A stretch of 41,420 bases of DNA. Origin: an uncultured Pelagibacteraceae bacterium. GTDB lineage: Bacteria; Pseudomonadota; Alphaproteobacteria; Pelagibacterales; Pelagibacteraceae. Shown here piece after piece: positions 8,443 through 15,838 of this stretch (its first letter is position 1; each line of letters starts with the position of its first letter). The position numbers and the translations under genes are program-made. The notes under the pieces were generated by a model. The model had not been told where the DNA came from and made no database searches. It saw only the letters and a list, made by a program, of their open reading frames with translations. The stretch is from positions 1 through 41,420 of the forward strand of contig CABZNY010000009.1 of assembly GCA_902527265.1 (NCBI GenBank), in the 5' to 3' direction.

Positions 8443-9651
8443 TTAGAGATAAACTGGATTTAATTTTTTTCGTATAGTGAAAAGTAAGGCTATAGAGCAT
8501 GCAATTGCAATTGCTGCAATTAATGCGATTTTTTCAATTGAAAATCCAGCATCTATAAAAAAGCCAAATAATGCTGTACCAAAAGCAGTTGCAAATACCA
8601 TTAAAGCAGTAGTTAAAGCTTTAATAGATCCAATATATTTTACCCCGTAAATTTCTGCCCACGTTGATGATCCTAATAAGTTTGCTAGACCGTTTGATAT
8701 TCCTACCAATCCAAGAAATAAAAAAGCAGTTTGTGGAGCATCAAAATATATGATCACTAAAGTTCCTAGGAATAATGGTATATTCATATAGATAAGTAAT
8801 TTTCTACTTGTAAACTTATCAATTAAATATCCAGCAACAATTAAAGTAATTACAGAAAAAATTGAGTAAGACATAAAAGATTGAGCAATTGTATATTCGC
8901 CCCACCCTTTTGAATTTGTGACAAATGATTGATAGACAAATACTCCTGTTGCTATCCAGGGCATTGCCAACATGTTTAATGAGACAATGTAAAATCTATA
9001 ATCTCCAAGAACTTCGATTCTTTTCCAGTTTTTTATATTATCCCCTTTTAATTTTTCATTTTGGTTGCTCTCTCTGGTATCTAATTTCACATCTTTAACT
9101 AAAATGTAAGATGCTAAAGGCAAACAAATTAAAACTATTAAAGAAAAGATTACCCATAGATCTTGCCAAATAATAATTGTTAAAAGATAAACAATTAATA
9201 CTGGCATAATAAATTCTGCAGAAGATAGACCAAACCAAATAATGCTTAAAGCTTTACCTCTAGATTTTGTAAAATATCTTGAAATAGTAGTTGAGGCTGT
9301 GTGAGACATTAATCCTTGCCCAGAAAACCTCATTAAAAAAATTGCTACAAATAAAAAAGCTACTGAAGAAGTTTTGGAAAAGAAAAAAGAGGAAAAAGAT
9401 AAAAGTGTCGTTACAAAGATTGCAAATTTTATCACATTTACATCATCAATTTTTTTTCCAATCCAAATAAGAAGCAAACTACTAAATAGAGTTGCAGATG
9501 CATAAATCGTGCCAAATTGTCCATGTGTTATAGAAAGAGTTTCTCTTATGCTAGAATTAAACAGTCCTATAAAAAAACTCTGTCCAAAACACGAAAAAAA
9601 TGTAAAAATAAAACCAAAAATAATTACTTTTAAACTTAAACTTTTAAACAT
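8443..9651 (-). CDS. MFS transporter
   Basis: A 402-residue major facilitator with about 12 transmembrane segments. Seen: the loop 2-3 region WIGKKIDDVNVIKFA (a degenerate version of the G-x3-D-R-x-G-R-R motif), FLMRFSGQGLMSHTASTTISRYF in helix 4 to the following loop, and GYLIDKFTSRKLL at the equivalent loop of the second half. The protein resembles oxalate/formate-antiporter-like or monocarboxylate MFS members, but the substrate cannot be fixed. Its start codon is only 11 bp from the start of the divergent dehydrogenase gene, leaving almost no room for promoters between them. Confidence 0.85.
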   Translation of the reverse strand: MFKSLSLKVIIFGFIFTFFSCFGQSFFIGLFNSSIRETLSITHGQFGTIYASATLFSSLLLIWIGKKIDDVNVIKFAIFVTTLLSFSSFFFSKTSSVAFLFVAIFLMRFSGQGLMSHTASTTISRYFTKSRGKALSIIWFGLSSAEFIMPVLIVYLLTIIIWQDLWVIFSLIVLICLPLASYILVKDVKLDTRESNQNEKLKGDNIKNWKRIEVLGDYRFYIVSLNMLAMPWIATGVFVYQSFVTNSKGWGEYTIAQSFMSYSIFSVITLIVAGYLIDKFTSRKLLIYMNIPLFLGTLVIIYFDAPQTAFLFLGLVGISNGLANLLGSSTWAEIYGVKYIGSIKALTTALMVFATAFGTALFGFFIDAGFSIEKIALIAAIAIACSIALLFTIRKKLNPVYL

Positions 9652-9665
9652 ATAAATAATTTATG
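9649..9665. promoter_or_regulatory. 11-bp divergent start region, possible leaderless promoters
   Basis: The start codons of the MFS gene (9649-9651, minus) and the dehydrogenase gene (9663-9665, plus) are separated by 11 bp, and the 13 bases at 9652-9664 read ATAAATAATTTAT, symmetric about 9658. A -10-like TATAAA at 9651-9656 would place transcription start at or next to the plus-strand ATG, giving a leaderless mRNA. No Shine-Dalgarno sequence fits in this space for either gene. Confidence 0.35.
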
Positions 9666-10538
9666 ACTTGTAATGTTGCTTTCATAGGTCTCGGGGTAAT
9701 GGGTTATCCGATGGCTGGTTATATATCAAAAGCTGGACACAATGTAACTGTTTTTAATAGAACAACTGCCAAAGCTGAAAAATGGATTTCTGAATATAAG
9801 GGTAAAATGGCTTCAACACCAAAAGAAGCTGCAGAAGGTGCTGATTTTATTTTTACTTGTGTAGGTAACGATGAGGATTTGAAACAAGTTACTTTAGGTG
9901 AAAATGGATTATTTCACAGTGCAAAAGAAGGTTCGATCTATGTGGATAATTCAACAGTATCAGCAGAAGTATCCAGAGAACTTTATAAAAATGCCAAAGA
10001 AAAAGGATTTGCATTTTTAGATGCACCAATTTCTGGAGGTCAATCTGGAGCTGAAGGTGGAATTTTAACAGTTATGGTCGGTGGTGATGAAGAAGCTTTT
10101 AAAAAAGCAGAACCAGTAATTGATTGCTATAGCAAAAAAGTAAAATTAATTGGTCCATCAGGAAGTGGCCAACTTACGAAAATGATGAATCAAATGTGTA
10201 TTGCAGGAGTTGTTCAAGGTTTATCAGAGGCTATTAATTTTGGAATAAATGCTGGTTTAGACATTGATAAAGTAATGGAAACAATATCAAAAGGAGCAGC
10301 CCAATCTTGGCAAATGGAAAACAGATATAAAACTATGGTTGAGGATAAATTTGATTATGGTTTTGCAGTTGATTGGATGAGAAAAGATTTGAAAATTGTA
10401 ATTGAAGAAGCAAAAAGAAATGGTTCACCTGTTCCAATTACTGAAATTGTTGATGAGTATTATGCTGATGTTCAAAAAATGGGTGGCAATCGTTGGGATA
10501 GTTCTAGCCTAATCGCTAGACTTAAAAAAAAGAAATAA
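9663..10538 (+). CDS. Beta-hydroxyacid dehydrogenase (3-hydroxyisobutyrate dehydrogenase family)
   Basis: NAD(P)-dependent oxidoreductase of the HIBADH/GarR/glyoxylate reductase family, 291 residues, full length. Seen: the dinucleotide-binding GLGVMGYPMAGYISKAGH (residues 9-26), the substrate-binding signature DAPISGGQSGAEGG (120-133), and the catalytic lysine block GQLTKMMNQ with Lys173. The family interconverts 3-hydroxyisobutyrate, tartronate semialdehyde, glyoxylate or succinate semialdehyde with the corresponding partners, and these cannot be separated here. The PNPOx-like gene follows after 4 bp, so the two are probably co-transcribed. Confidence 0.9.
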   Translation: MTCNVAFIGLGVMGYPMAGYISKAGHNVTVFNRTTAKAEKWISEYKGKMASTPKEAAEGADFIFTCVGNDEDLKQVTLGENGLFHSAKEGSIYVDNSTVSAEVSRELYKNAKEKGFAFLDAPISGGQSGAEGGILTVMVGGDEEAFKKAEPVIDCYSKKVKLIGPSGSGQLTKMMNQMCIAGVVQGLSEAINFGINAGLDIDKVMETISKGAAQSWQMENRYKTMVEDKFDYGFAVDWMRKDLKIVIEEAKRNGSPVPITEIVDEYYADVQKMGGNRWDSSSLIARLKKKK

Positions 10539-10542
10539 ACCA

Positions 10543-11148
10543 ATGACAAATACTGTCCCATACTATGAGGACTTTTCCGAAATAAAAAAAAAAATTTGGT
10601 TAATGCTTGATGATGCTGTAACGAATAGATCGTCGCCTTTTCGAATTCCAGTATTTGTATGTGGGGACCAATCAGACTTTGACGGAAGAATTGTTGTTCT
10701 TAGAAAATCTGACCAATCAAATAATCTTCTTCAATTTCATAGCGATATACGATCTGACAAAATTCCAAAACTAAAAAAGAACAGTAATGCAGCGCTTATA
10801 TTCTATGATAAAGAAGAAAAAATTCAGCTTCGAGTTAAAGTTAATTGCATAGTCAATCATGATAATGAAATAACTGAGCAATCATGGTTAAAAACTGCTC
10901 ACGTAAGTCGAAAATGTTATCTAGTAAACAATGGACCAGGAACAGAAACCAATGAACCAAGCTCAGGTTTAAGTGAAGACATTGAAAAATCAGGCTTTAC
11001 TATGGAACAAAGTGAAGAAGGTTATAAAAACTTTACTGTAATTCAATGTAATATTGAAAGCATTGAGTGGCTTTATCTTGCAGCAAAAGGTCATAGAAGA
11101 GCAAGATTTGATTTTTCAAATAATAAACAAAACTGGCTAGTTCCATAA
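10543..11148 (+). CDS. Pyridoxamine 5'-phosphate oxidase-like FMN-binding protein
   Basis: A 201-residue split-barrel flavin-binding protein of the Alr4036/PNPOx-like type. Seen: N-terminal helix, FRIPVFVCG, GRIVVLRKSDQSNNLLQFHSDIRSDKI (the strand-loop region where FMN phosphate is bound in the family), SNAALIFYDKEEKIQLRVKV, and C-terminal SIEWLYLAAKGHRRARFDF. It is not a standard PdxH because the C-terminal pyridoxal-phosphate-binding signature is changed. It sits 4 bp after the dehydrogenase gene and 2 bp before a small membrane-protein gene. An 11-A run at 10584-10594 lies in the coding sequence. Reaction unknown. Confidence 0.8.
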   Translation: MTNTVPYYEDFSEIKKKIWLMLDDAVTNRSSPFRIPVFVCGDQSDFDGRIVVLRKSDQSNNLLQFHSDIRSDKIPKLKKNSNAALIFYDKEEKIQLRVKVNCIVNHDNEITEQSWLKTAHVSRKCYLVNNGPGTETNEPSSGLSEDIEKSGFTMEQSEEGYKNFTVIQCNIESIEWLYLAAKGHRRARFDFSNNKQNWLVP

Positions 11149-11150
11149 AA

Positions 11151-11354
11151 ATGCTAAGTGGATTTATTATAGCTATAGCGCTTGTTTTAGGGGGACTAGC
11201 AGTAATGAGGTTTGGCATTTTTCAAATAAGAAAATTTAAAAAGGGTGAAACTAGAGTTACTAAAAAAGTTAGTGAGCAACTAGCTTTTATAATTTTTTTT
11301 GTAATTATTTTAGGATTAATTGTTTATTCTGTTAGTGATTTGCTTTTTAGATAA
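11151..11354 (+). CDS. Small two-helix membrane protein, unknown function
   Basis: A 67-residue protein with two hydrophobic segments (about 3-22 and 46-64) joined by a basic loop, KFKKGETRVTKK, which would face the cytoplasm. I do not recognise the family. The start ATG is 2 bp after the stop of the PNPOx-like gene, which supports it as a real, co-translated gene; the stop is one base from the stop of the convergent secreted protein gene. Confidence 0.65.
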   Translation: MLSGFIIAIALVLGGLAVMRFGIFQIRKFKKGETRVTKKVSEQLAFIIFFVIILGLIVYSVSDLLFR

Positions 11355-11355
11355 A

Positions 11356-12345
11356 TTAGTTTTCCTGATAAATGTCTAACTCATCTTCCCAAGATGCAGT
11401 AACATCTCTTCTAGCATAAAAACATTGATATCCAATACCTTCTTCAGGTTCAAATTTGTTATAGTCTTGTTTGGTAACTTTCCATTTATCTTTTGAGAGG
11501 CAGGTTACTTCAAATGGGTCAAAAGGAGTATCTGAAGTAGGAGTAAAATAAACACTATCTTGCATATCTGGACAACTTTCAATGTCATGACCCCAATAAT
11601 CATCATTCTTTGGATCTAAAGTATGATTTGTTCCATCGCCTGACCTGCTCATCATATCTTTTGTTTTTTTAGTATTATGTCCTTCAATATAATTTGGCGA
11701 ACATGTATAAATTCCTCCCATAGCGTGTAAAACTTCGTGTAAAATAAAATATCCAACCTCTTTTTTATTAAGTGGCCATTTTTTTTGATGTTTAGAAAAT
11801 ACATTGAATATTGGAAACCCACCAGAAAATGGCCAATCTTTATAACTAAAGTCTCCAAAGTTAAAATAAATTTTTTTAGGATTATTCATACCACTGTTAA
11901 TTATAGATCTTCCGAATACATTTGCACAACTTCCCCATTTTGATTTTTTCATATCTTTTTTGGTTCTATTAACTCTAAGAAATGTAATATCCAGCTTTCC
12001 ATCTTCACGTCTATCCCATTTTAATTTCTGACCTTCACCATTATTAAAATTTGATTTTTTATTTGCTTTTGCAGTTTTCTTCAAAATCCAATTATCTGCA
12101 ATCTCTACCCATTTTTCTACATCTCCATTTATATCCCCTTCTTTATCTTTAGAGTCCTTTAATAAAGTGTAAACAACATGAACTTGAAAATCATCATTAA
12201 CATCTGGTTGATCCTCAAAAAATCTGCCCGGTTTTTTATCGCTATCTAAAATTACTGGAGTTGTGTTACTATCATAGCATTTATCAGCATATGCATTTGG
12301 AATTATTAAAATAAATGAAATAAGTATTATTAATATCTTTTTCAT
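11356..12345 (-). CDS. Secreted zincin-like protein, paralogue 2
   Basis: 329 residues with a clear signal peptide (FILIIPNAYA, cleavage after residue ~20) and a zinc-metalloprotease-type helix LHEVLHAMGG, giving an HExxH at 203-207. It is a paralogue of the gene just upstream: both share KPGR-FEDQPDV near the mature N-terminus, a REDGK-DI segment, and a C-terminal block H-x4-CPD-x2-DSV-x3-PTS-x-TPF-x-P (His253, Cys258 here). The metzincin third ligand (His or Asp at position 11 of HExxHxxGxxH/D) is absent, a Tyr occupying it, so a different residue, perhaps His253, must complete the site if zinc is bound. Six or so cysteines suggest disulfides in the periplasm or outside. The family is not recognised; peptidase function is inferred from the motif. 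Confidence 0.75.
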   Translation of the reverse strand: MKKILIILISFILIIPNAYADKCYDSNTTPVILDSDKKPGRFFEDQPDVNDDFQVHVVYTLLKDSKDKEGDINGDVEKWVEIADNWILKKTAKANKKSNFNNGEGQKLKWDRREDGKLDITFLRVNRTKKDMKKSKWGSCANVFGRSIINSGMNNPKKIYFNFGDFSYKDWPFSGGFPIFNVFSKHQKKWPLNKKEVGYFILHEVLHAMGGIYTCSPNYIEGHNTKKTKDMMSRSGDGTNHTLDPKNDDYWGHDIESCPDMQDSVYFTPTSDTPFDPFEVTCLSKDKWKVTKQDYNKFEPEEGIGYQCFYARRDVTASWEDELDIYQEN

Positions 12346-12347
12346 CT

Positions 12348-13217
12348 CTAGAAATTATTGAACTCTTTATATCTATTATATGTACACCAAGTTCTTTTTT
12401 TTTTAATTTTTTTTAGTTTTTTATGAGAATATCTATCTCTCCATTCATAATTGCTATCAGGAGAAATACCTCGACCAACTTCAGCAGCCATTGCACATTT
12501 TAAGTAAACAGGATTAAATGGTGTGCTAGAAGTCGGGTCTAAAAAGACAGAATCTTTAAAATCAGGACAAGTAGGATCTTTATGATTATACAATGATGAG
12601 CCTAAATTATACTTGTCTCCCCCGTCAGGCCCTCCAATTATTGTTCCAGACTTGTGTGATTTTTTAGCTCCTTTTGTGCATGGCCAAGCAAATCCATTTA
12701 CATGCATTAATTCATGTAAGGTAATTAGAATTCTTTTATTTTTACTTGGGTTATGTTTACTTTTTAAAAAAATATATCCATGATGCACGCTCCCTTGTCC
12801 ACCATCCCTATGTCCTACATCTACCCATGCAAAATACAATTTATTTGGACTATTAAATCCTAATTTTGTTAAATAAGCGTCAGGATAGTTCATTCCATAA
12901 TTTCCTTTATATTGTTTATCAAATCTAACAAAAGAAATATCCATTTTTCCATCTTCTCTTAAGTCATACCTAAACTTCTGATTACCCTTTGTCATTTCAA
13001 ACATTTTTTCATTTGCTTCTAATAACTCTTTCTCCATTTTTCCATTGATATCCCATTCTCTATCCTCGCTATCTTTGTTTAAGAGATAAATAAAATGAAC
13101 TTGAGGTTCATTAGTAACATCTGGTTGATCTTCAAAATATCTTCCAGGTTTTTCGTCTGAGGCAAAAGAGTAGGATGAAAATAAAAATATTATAAAAAAT
13201 ATAATTATTTTTTTCAT
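12348..13217 (-). CDS. Secreted zincin-like protein, paralogue 1
   Basis: 289 residues from the ATG at 13217; an upstream in-frame start at 13274 would run into the gamma-carbonic anhydrase gene and hide the signal peptide, so the later start is preferred. The signal peptide is IIIFFIIFLFSSYSFA, cut near residue 19. The zincin helix is LHELMHVNGF, HExxH at 168-172, with Trp rather than His/Asp at the metzincin third-ligand position. It shares with the next gene (2 bp downstream) the KPGR-FEDQPDV start and the C-terminal H-x4-CPD...DSV...PTS-x-TPF-x-P block (His212, Cys217). Secreted peptidase activity is plausible but not shown. It follows the gamma-carbonic anhydrase gene after 4 bp, so all three are likely one transcript. 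Confidence 0.75.
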   Translation of the reverse strand: MKKIIIFFIIFLFSSYSFASDEKPGRYFEDQPDVTNEPQVHFIYLLNKDSEDREWDINGKMEKELLEANEKMFEMTKGNQKFRYDLREDGKMDISFVRFDKQYKGNYGMNYPDAYLTKLGFNSPNKLYFAWVDVGHRDGGQGSVHHGYIFLKSKHNPSKNKRILITLHELMHVNGFAWPCTKGAKKSHKSGTIIGGPDGGDKYNLGSSLYNHKDPTCPDFKDSVFLDPTSSTPFNPVYLKCAMAAEVGRGISPDSNYEWRDRYSHKKLKKIKKKRTWCTYNRYKEFNNF

Positions 13218-13221
13218 TTTT

Positions 13222-13734
13222 TTAAAATACAGATTTTGAATATTTTTTCCAGTTTTCTTGATATCTAATAGCATTTTGTTTTACTGCTTCAATTTCATCA
13301 ACAGTTAACTGACGAATAATCTTTCCAGGTGAACCCATCACTAAAGAGTTGTCAGGAATTTCCTTTTTCTCTGTAATTAATGATTTTGCACCAATAATAC
13401 AATTCTTTCCTATTTTAGCTTTATTGAGAACTACAGCTCCAATACCAATTAAAGAATTGTCATCAATTGTGCAGCCATGCAACATTACTAAATGACCTAT
13501 AGTTACATTCTTTCCAATTTTTAATGGATAACCTGGATCTGTATGTAAAACACTTCCATCTTGTACATTTGAACCTTCTCCAATATGTATATTTTCAATG
13601 TCACCTCTTAGTGTTGTATTAAACCAGACACTAGAGTTTTTTTCTAATGTCACATCTCCAATAATAACAGCATTAGGTGCCACCCAATTTTCGCCAAGGT
13701 TTTTTGGTTTTTTATCTTTTAAATCGTAAAACAT
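13222..13734 (-). CDS. Gamma-carbonic anhydrase family protein (left-handed beta-helix)
   Basis: A 170-residue hexapeptide-repeat protein of the YrdA/PaaY/gamma-CA group. Seen: repeated [LIV]-G-x4 hexads from residue ~16 to 140 (for instance AVIIGD, NIHIGEG, LKIGKN, VTIGH), with the three zinc-ligand histidines of the family at His64, His81 and His86 (VLHTDP, IGHLVMLHGC), and a C-terminal helix. These proteins form trimers with metal sites at the interfaces and hydrate CO2 or hydrolyse thioesters; many are catalytically uncharacterised. The start is 20 bp from a divergent thioredoxin-fold gene. It heads a short operon with two secreted zincin-like genes, an unusual pairing. Confidence 0.9.
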   Translation of the reverse strand: MFYDLKDKKPKNLGENWVAPNAVIIGDVTLEKNSSVWFNTTLRGDIENIHIGEGSNVQDGSVLHTDPGYPLKIGKNVTIGHLVMLHGCTIDDNSLIGIGAVVLNKAKIGKNCIIGAKSLITEKKEIPDNSLVMGSPGKIIRQLTVDEIEAVKQNAIRYQENWKKYSKSVF

Positions 13735-13740
13735 AAATTA

Positions 13741-13746
13741 TATAGT
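13741..13746 (+). promoter_or_regulatory. Possible -10 box of a leaderless thioredoxin-fold gene
   Basis: TATAGT lies 8 nt before the ATG at 13755, in the 20-bp gap between divergent starts. If used, transcription would begin at or beside the start codon. The -35 element would have to lie inside the gamma-carbonic anhydrase coding region. Single-motif evidence only. Confidence 0.25.
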
Positions 13747-13754
13747 CTTTTATC

Positions 13755-14306
13755 ATGGCATTAACAAAAACACCAATTTGTGACTTCGGCAAAAAAGCTG
13801 ATAACTTTGAACTCAAATCTATAGATAACAAAATAATTTCACTAAACGATGCAAAGGGTGAAAATGGAACACTAATAATGTTTATCTGTAATCACTGCCC
13901 ATATGTATTAGCTGTCATAAATAATGTTGTCGAAGATTGTAAAGAATTAGAAAATAATGGAGTTAAATCTATAGCAATAATGTCAAATGACCCAAAAAGA
14001 TATGAAGAAGACTCATTTGATAATATGATTAAATTTTCAAAAAATCATAATTTTAATTTTCCATATGTAATAGATGAAACTCAAGAAGTAGCAAAAACTT
14101 ATGGTGCGGTCTGCACTCCAGACTTTTTTGGATACAATAAAGATCTTGAACTTCAATATAGAGGAAGAATAAGAGAGTTAAAAAATTTAAAACCTATTGA
14201 GACTGGTGATAGTGAACTTAAAAATGCAATGAAAATGATTGCAAAATCAAAAAATGGTCCAAAAGAACAATTTCCTAGTATGGGCTGTAGTATTAAATGG
14301 TTTTAA
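13755..14306 (+). CDS. Thioredoxin-fold protein (AhpC/TSA or ResA-like)
   Basis: 183 residues with a peroxiredoxin/thioredoxin fold. Seen: DFGKKADNFELKSIDNKIISLND at the N-terminus, then TLIMFICNHCPYV with a CxxC pair at Cys45 and Cys48, IAIMSNDP, and the cis-proline region YGAVCTPDFFGYNKD. There is no signal peptide, so it is cytoplasmic. Proteins of this subfamily occur widely as a thiol oxidoreductase or peroxidase of undefined substrate; the paired cysteines favour a disulfide reductase or two-Cys peroxidase mechanism. The glycosyltransferase gene follows after 6 bp. Confidence 0.85.
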   Translation: MALTKTPICDFGKKADNFELKSIDNKIISLNDAKGENGTLIMFICNHCPYVLAVINNVVEDCKELENNGVKSIAIMSNDPKRYEEDSFDNMIKFSKNHNFNFPYVIDETQEVAKTYGAVCTPDFFGYNKDLELQYRGRIRELKNLKPIETGDSELKNAMKMIAKSKNGPKEQFPSMGCSIKWF

Positions 14307-14312
14307 TAATTA

Positions 14313-15395
14313 ATGTATTTAGTAATAACTAGAACTTTTCCTCCTGAATTAGGCGGTATGCAAAATCTAATGTGGGGACTAGCAAGGTCTCTTTCAAAAA
14401 TTAACCTTATAAAAGTTTTTGCAGATTATCATGAAAATCATGAAGAGTTTGATAAATCAGTTTCATTTTCAATTGAAAGAGTCAGTGGAATAAAACTTAT
14501 TAGAAAATATAGAAAATCATATATGATTAATGATTATCTTGAACAAAATAATAAGGTGCAATGTATTATCGCGGACCATTGGAAAAGTTTGGAGCTTATA
14601 AAAACAAATAAAAAAAAAATCTGCTTAATTCACTCAAAAGAGATTAATCACCCAAAAGGTTCAAGTTTAAATAAAAAAGTATTATCAGTTCTAAATAATG
14701 TTGATCATATTGTAGCAAATTCAAATTATACGAAAAAATTAGCAATAGACTTGGGTGTTGAAGAAAACAAAATTGTTATAATTAACCCTGGAATTGACCA
14801 AGTCAGTGAGGTTCCTGAGAAATATTTGAATGAGGCGGAAGAAATGCTTAAAGGAAAAAAAAATAGAATAATTACAGTTTCTAGATTTGATAAAAGAAAA
14901 AATCATGAAAAAGTGATTATGGCTGTTAGAAACCTCAAAGAAATTTATCCGGATATTACTTATACATGTATCGGATACGGTGAGGAGGAGGAAAAATTAA
15001 AAAAATTAGTAATTGAACTTAAATTAGAAGAACAAGTAACTTTCTTAAAAGATATTCCTTCAGATTTAAAAAATGCTCTTATTTCTAAGTCGGATATTTT
15101 TGTAATGCCTTCAATAATTTATAAAAAGTCAGTTGAAGGCTTTGGTATTGCTTACGTCGAGGCTGCACAATATGGTATCCCTTCAATTGGTGGGAAAGAT
15201 GGAGGAGCCTCAGACGCAATAATCCACGAAAAAACTGGCTTGATATGTGATGGAAATAAATTGGAAGATGTATATTCAAGCATAGATAATCTTTTTAAAA
15301 ATAATAAATATTTAGAATACGGAAAAGAAGCAAAAATTAATGCTGAAAATTTTATCTGGGATAGAATAATTGAATCCTATAAGAGAATCTTATAA
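14313..15395 (+). CDS. Glycosyltransferase family 4
   Basis: A GT-B-fold retaining glycosyltransferase of 360 residues. Seen: N-terminal TRTFPPELGGMQNLMWGLARSL, the acceptor-side glycine-rich loop; IVANSNYTKKLAI; the start of the C-terminal domain at IITVSRFDKRKNHEKVI (~187-203); and the nucleotide-sugar-binding block VEGFGIAYVEAAQYGIPSIGG with the E-x7-E pair. It probably adds a sugar to lipid A core or a surface polysaccharide, which fits the phosphohexomutase and GT9 genes elsewhere in the window. Donor and acceptor are unknown. It has no membrane segment. Confidence 0.9.
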   Translation: MYLVITRTFPPELGGMQNLMWGLARSLSKINLIKVFADYHENHEEFDKSVSFSIERVSGIKLIRKYRKSYMINDYLEQNNKVQCIIADHWKSLELIKTNKKKICLIHSKEINHPKGSSLNKKVLSVLNNVDHIVANSNYTKKLAIDLGVEENKIVIINPGIDQVSEVPEKYLNEAEEMLKGKKNRIITVSRFDKRKNHEKVIMAVRNLKEIYPDITYTCIGYGEEEEKLKKLVIELKLEEQVTFLKDIPSDLKNALISKSDIFVMPSIIYKKSVEGFGIAYVEAAQYGIPSIGGKDGGASDAIIHEKTGLICDGNKLEDVYSSIDNLFKNNKYLEYGKEAKINAENFIWDRIIESYKRIL

Positions 15396-15404
15396 GAATG
15401 AGAC

Positions 15405-15827
15405 ATGTTAGAAAAATTTAATAATATTTGGTATTTAACAATATTTATAATCCATTTTGCTGGAGTAGGATTTTATGCTTTTCAAACTATTTTTAAAACA
15501 AAATACTTTTGCTCGAAATTTGAAATAGACGACACAGGATTTCCAATGGTTAGATTTGTTGGTGCCATGATGTTGGCTCAAGTTTTAATGGCAATCTACA
15601 TTTTATTTATTAGAAGAAATGGAATTGTAGCAGCAGGTTCTTTTTTTAATTTAGTTTTTCTTACTAATTTATGTATTTATTTGGTTAATTCTTACTCACT
15701 TTTAATAGACAAAACAGGAGTAAAATCTCCAGAAAAATCAAGAGAAGGTATTATAGCACCACTTATTTTAACTGCTTTGAGTGCAACTCTCTGCTATGGC
15801 TTATCAGATAAAATTTACCTTTACTAG
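15405..15827 (+). CDS. Four-helix membrane protein, unknown function
   Basis: A 140-residue integral membrane protein with hydrophobic segments at about 10-30, 48-68, 75-98 and 117-137. I do not recognise the family. It follows the GT4 gene after 9 bp on the same strand and ends 11 bp from the convergent tctA stop. The third and fourth helices are separated by a polar loop with KTGVKSPEKSRE. Role unknown. Confidence 0.7.
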   Translation: MLEKFNNIWYLTIFIIHFAGVGFYAFQTIFKTKYFCSKFEIDDTGFPMVRFVGAMMLAQVLMAIYILFIRRNGIVAAGSFFNLVFLTNLCIYLVNSYSLLIDKTGVKSPEKSREGIIAPLILTALSATLCYGLSDKIYLY

Positions 15828-15838
15828 ATTATAAATTT

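Noticed and set aside
10584..10594. Run of 11 A residues in the PNPOx-like gene as a phase-variation or frameshift site
   Set aside because: A-runs of this sort are frequent in Lys-rich coding sequence of an AT-rich genome, and the frame continues normally through a conserved protein.
13218..13274. Upstream start for the first zincin-like gene
   Set aside because: It would overlap the end of the gamma-carbonic anhydrase gene and place 19 non-hydrophobic residues before a textbook signal peptide; the ATG at 13217 is better.
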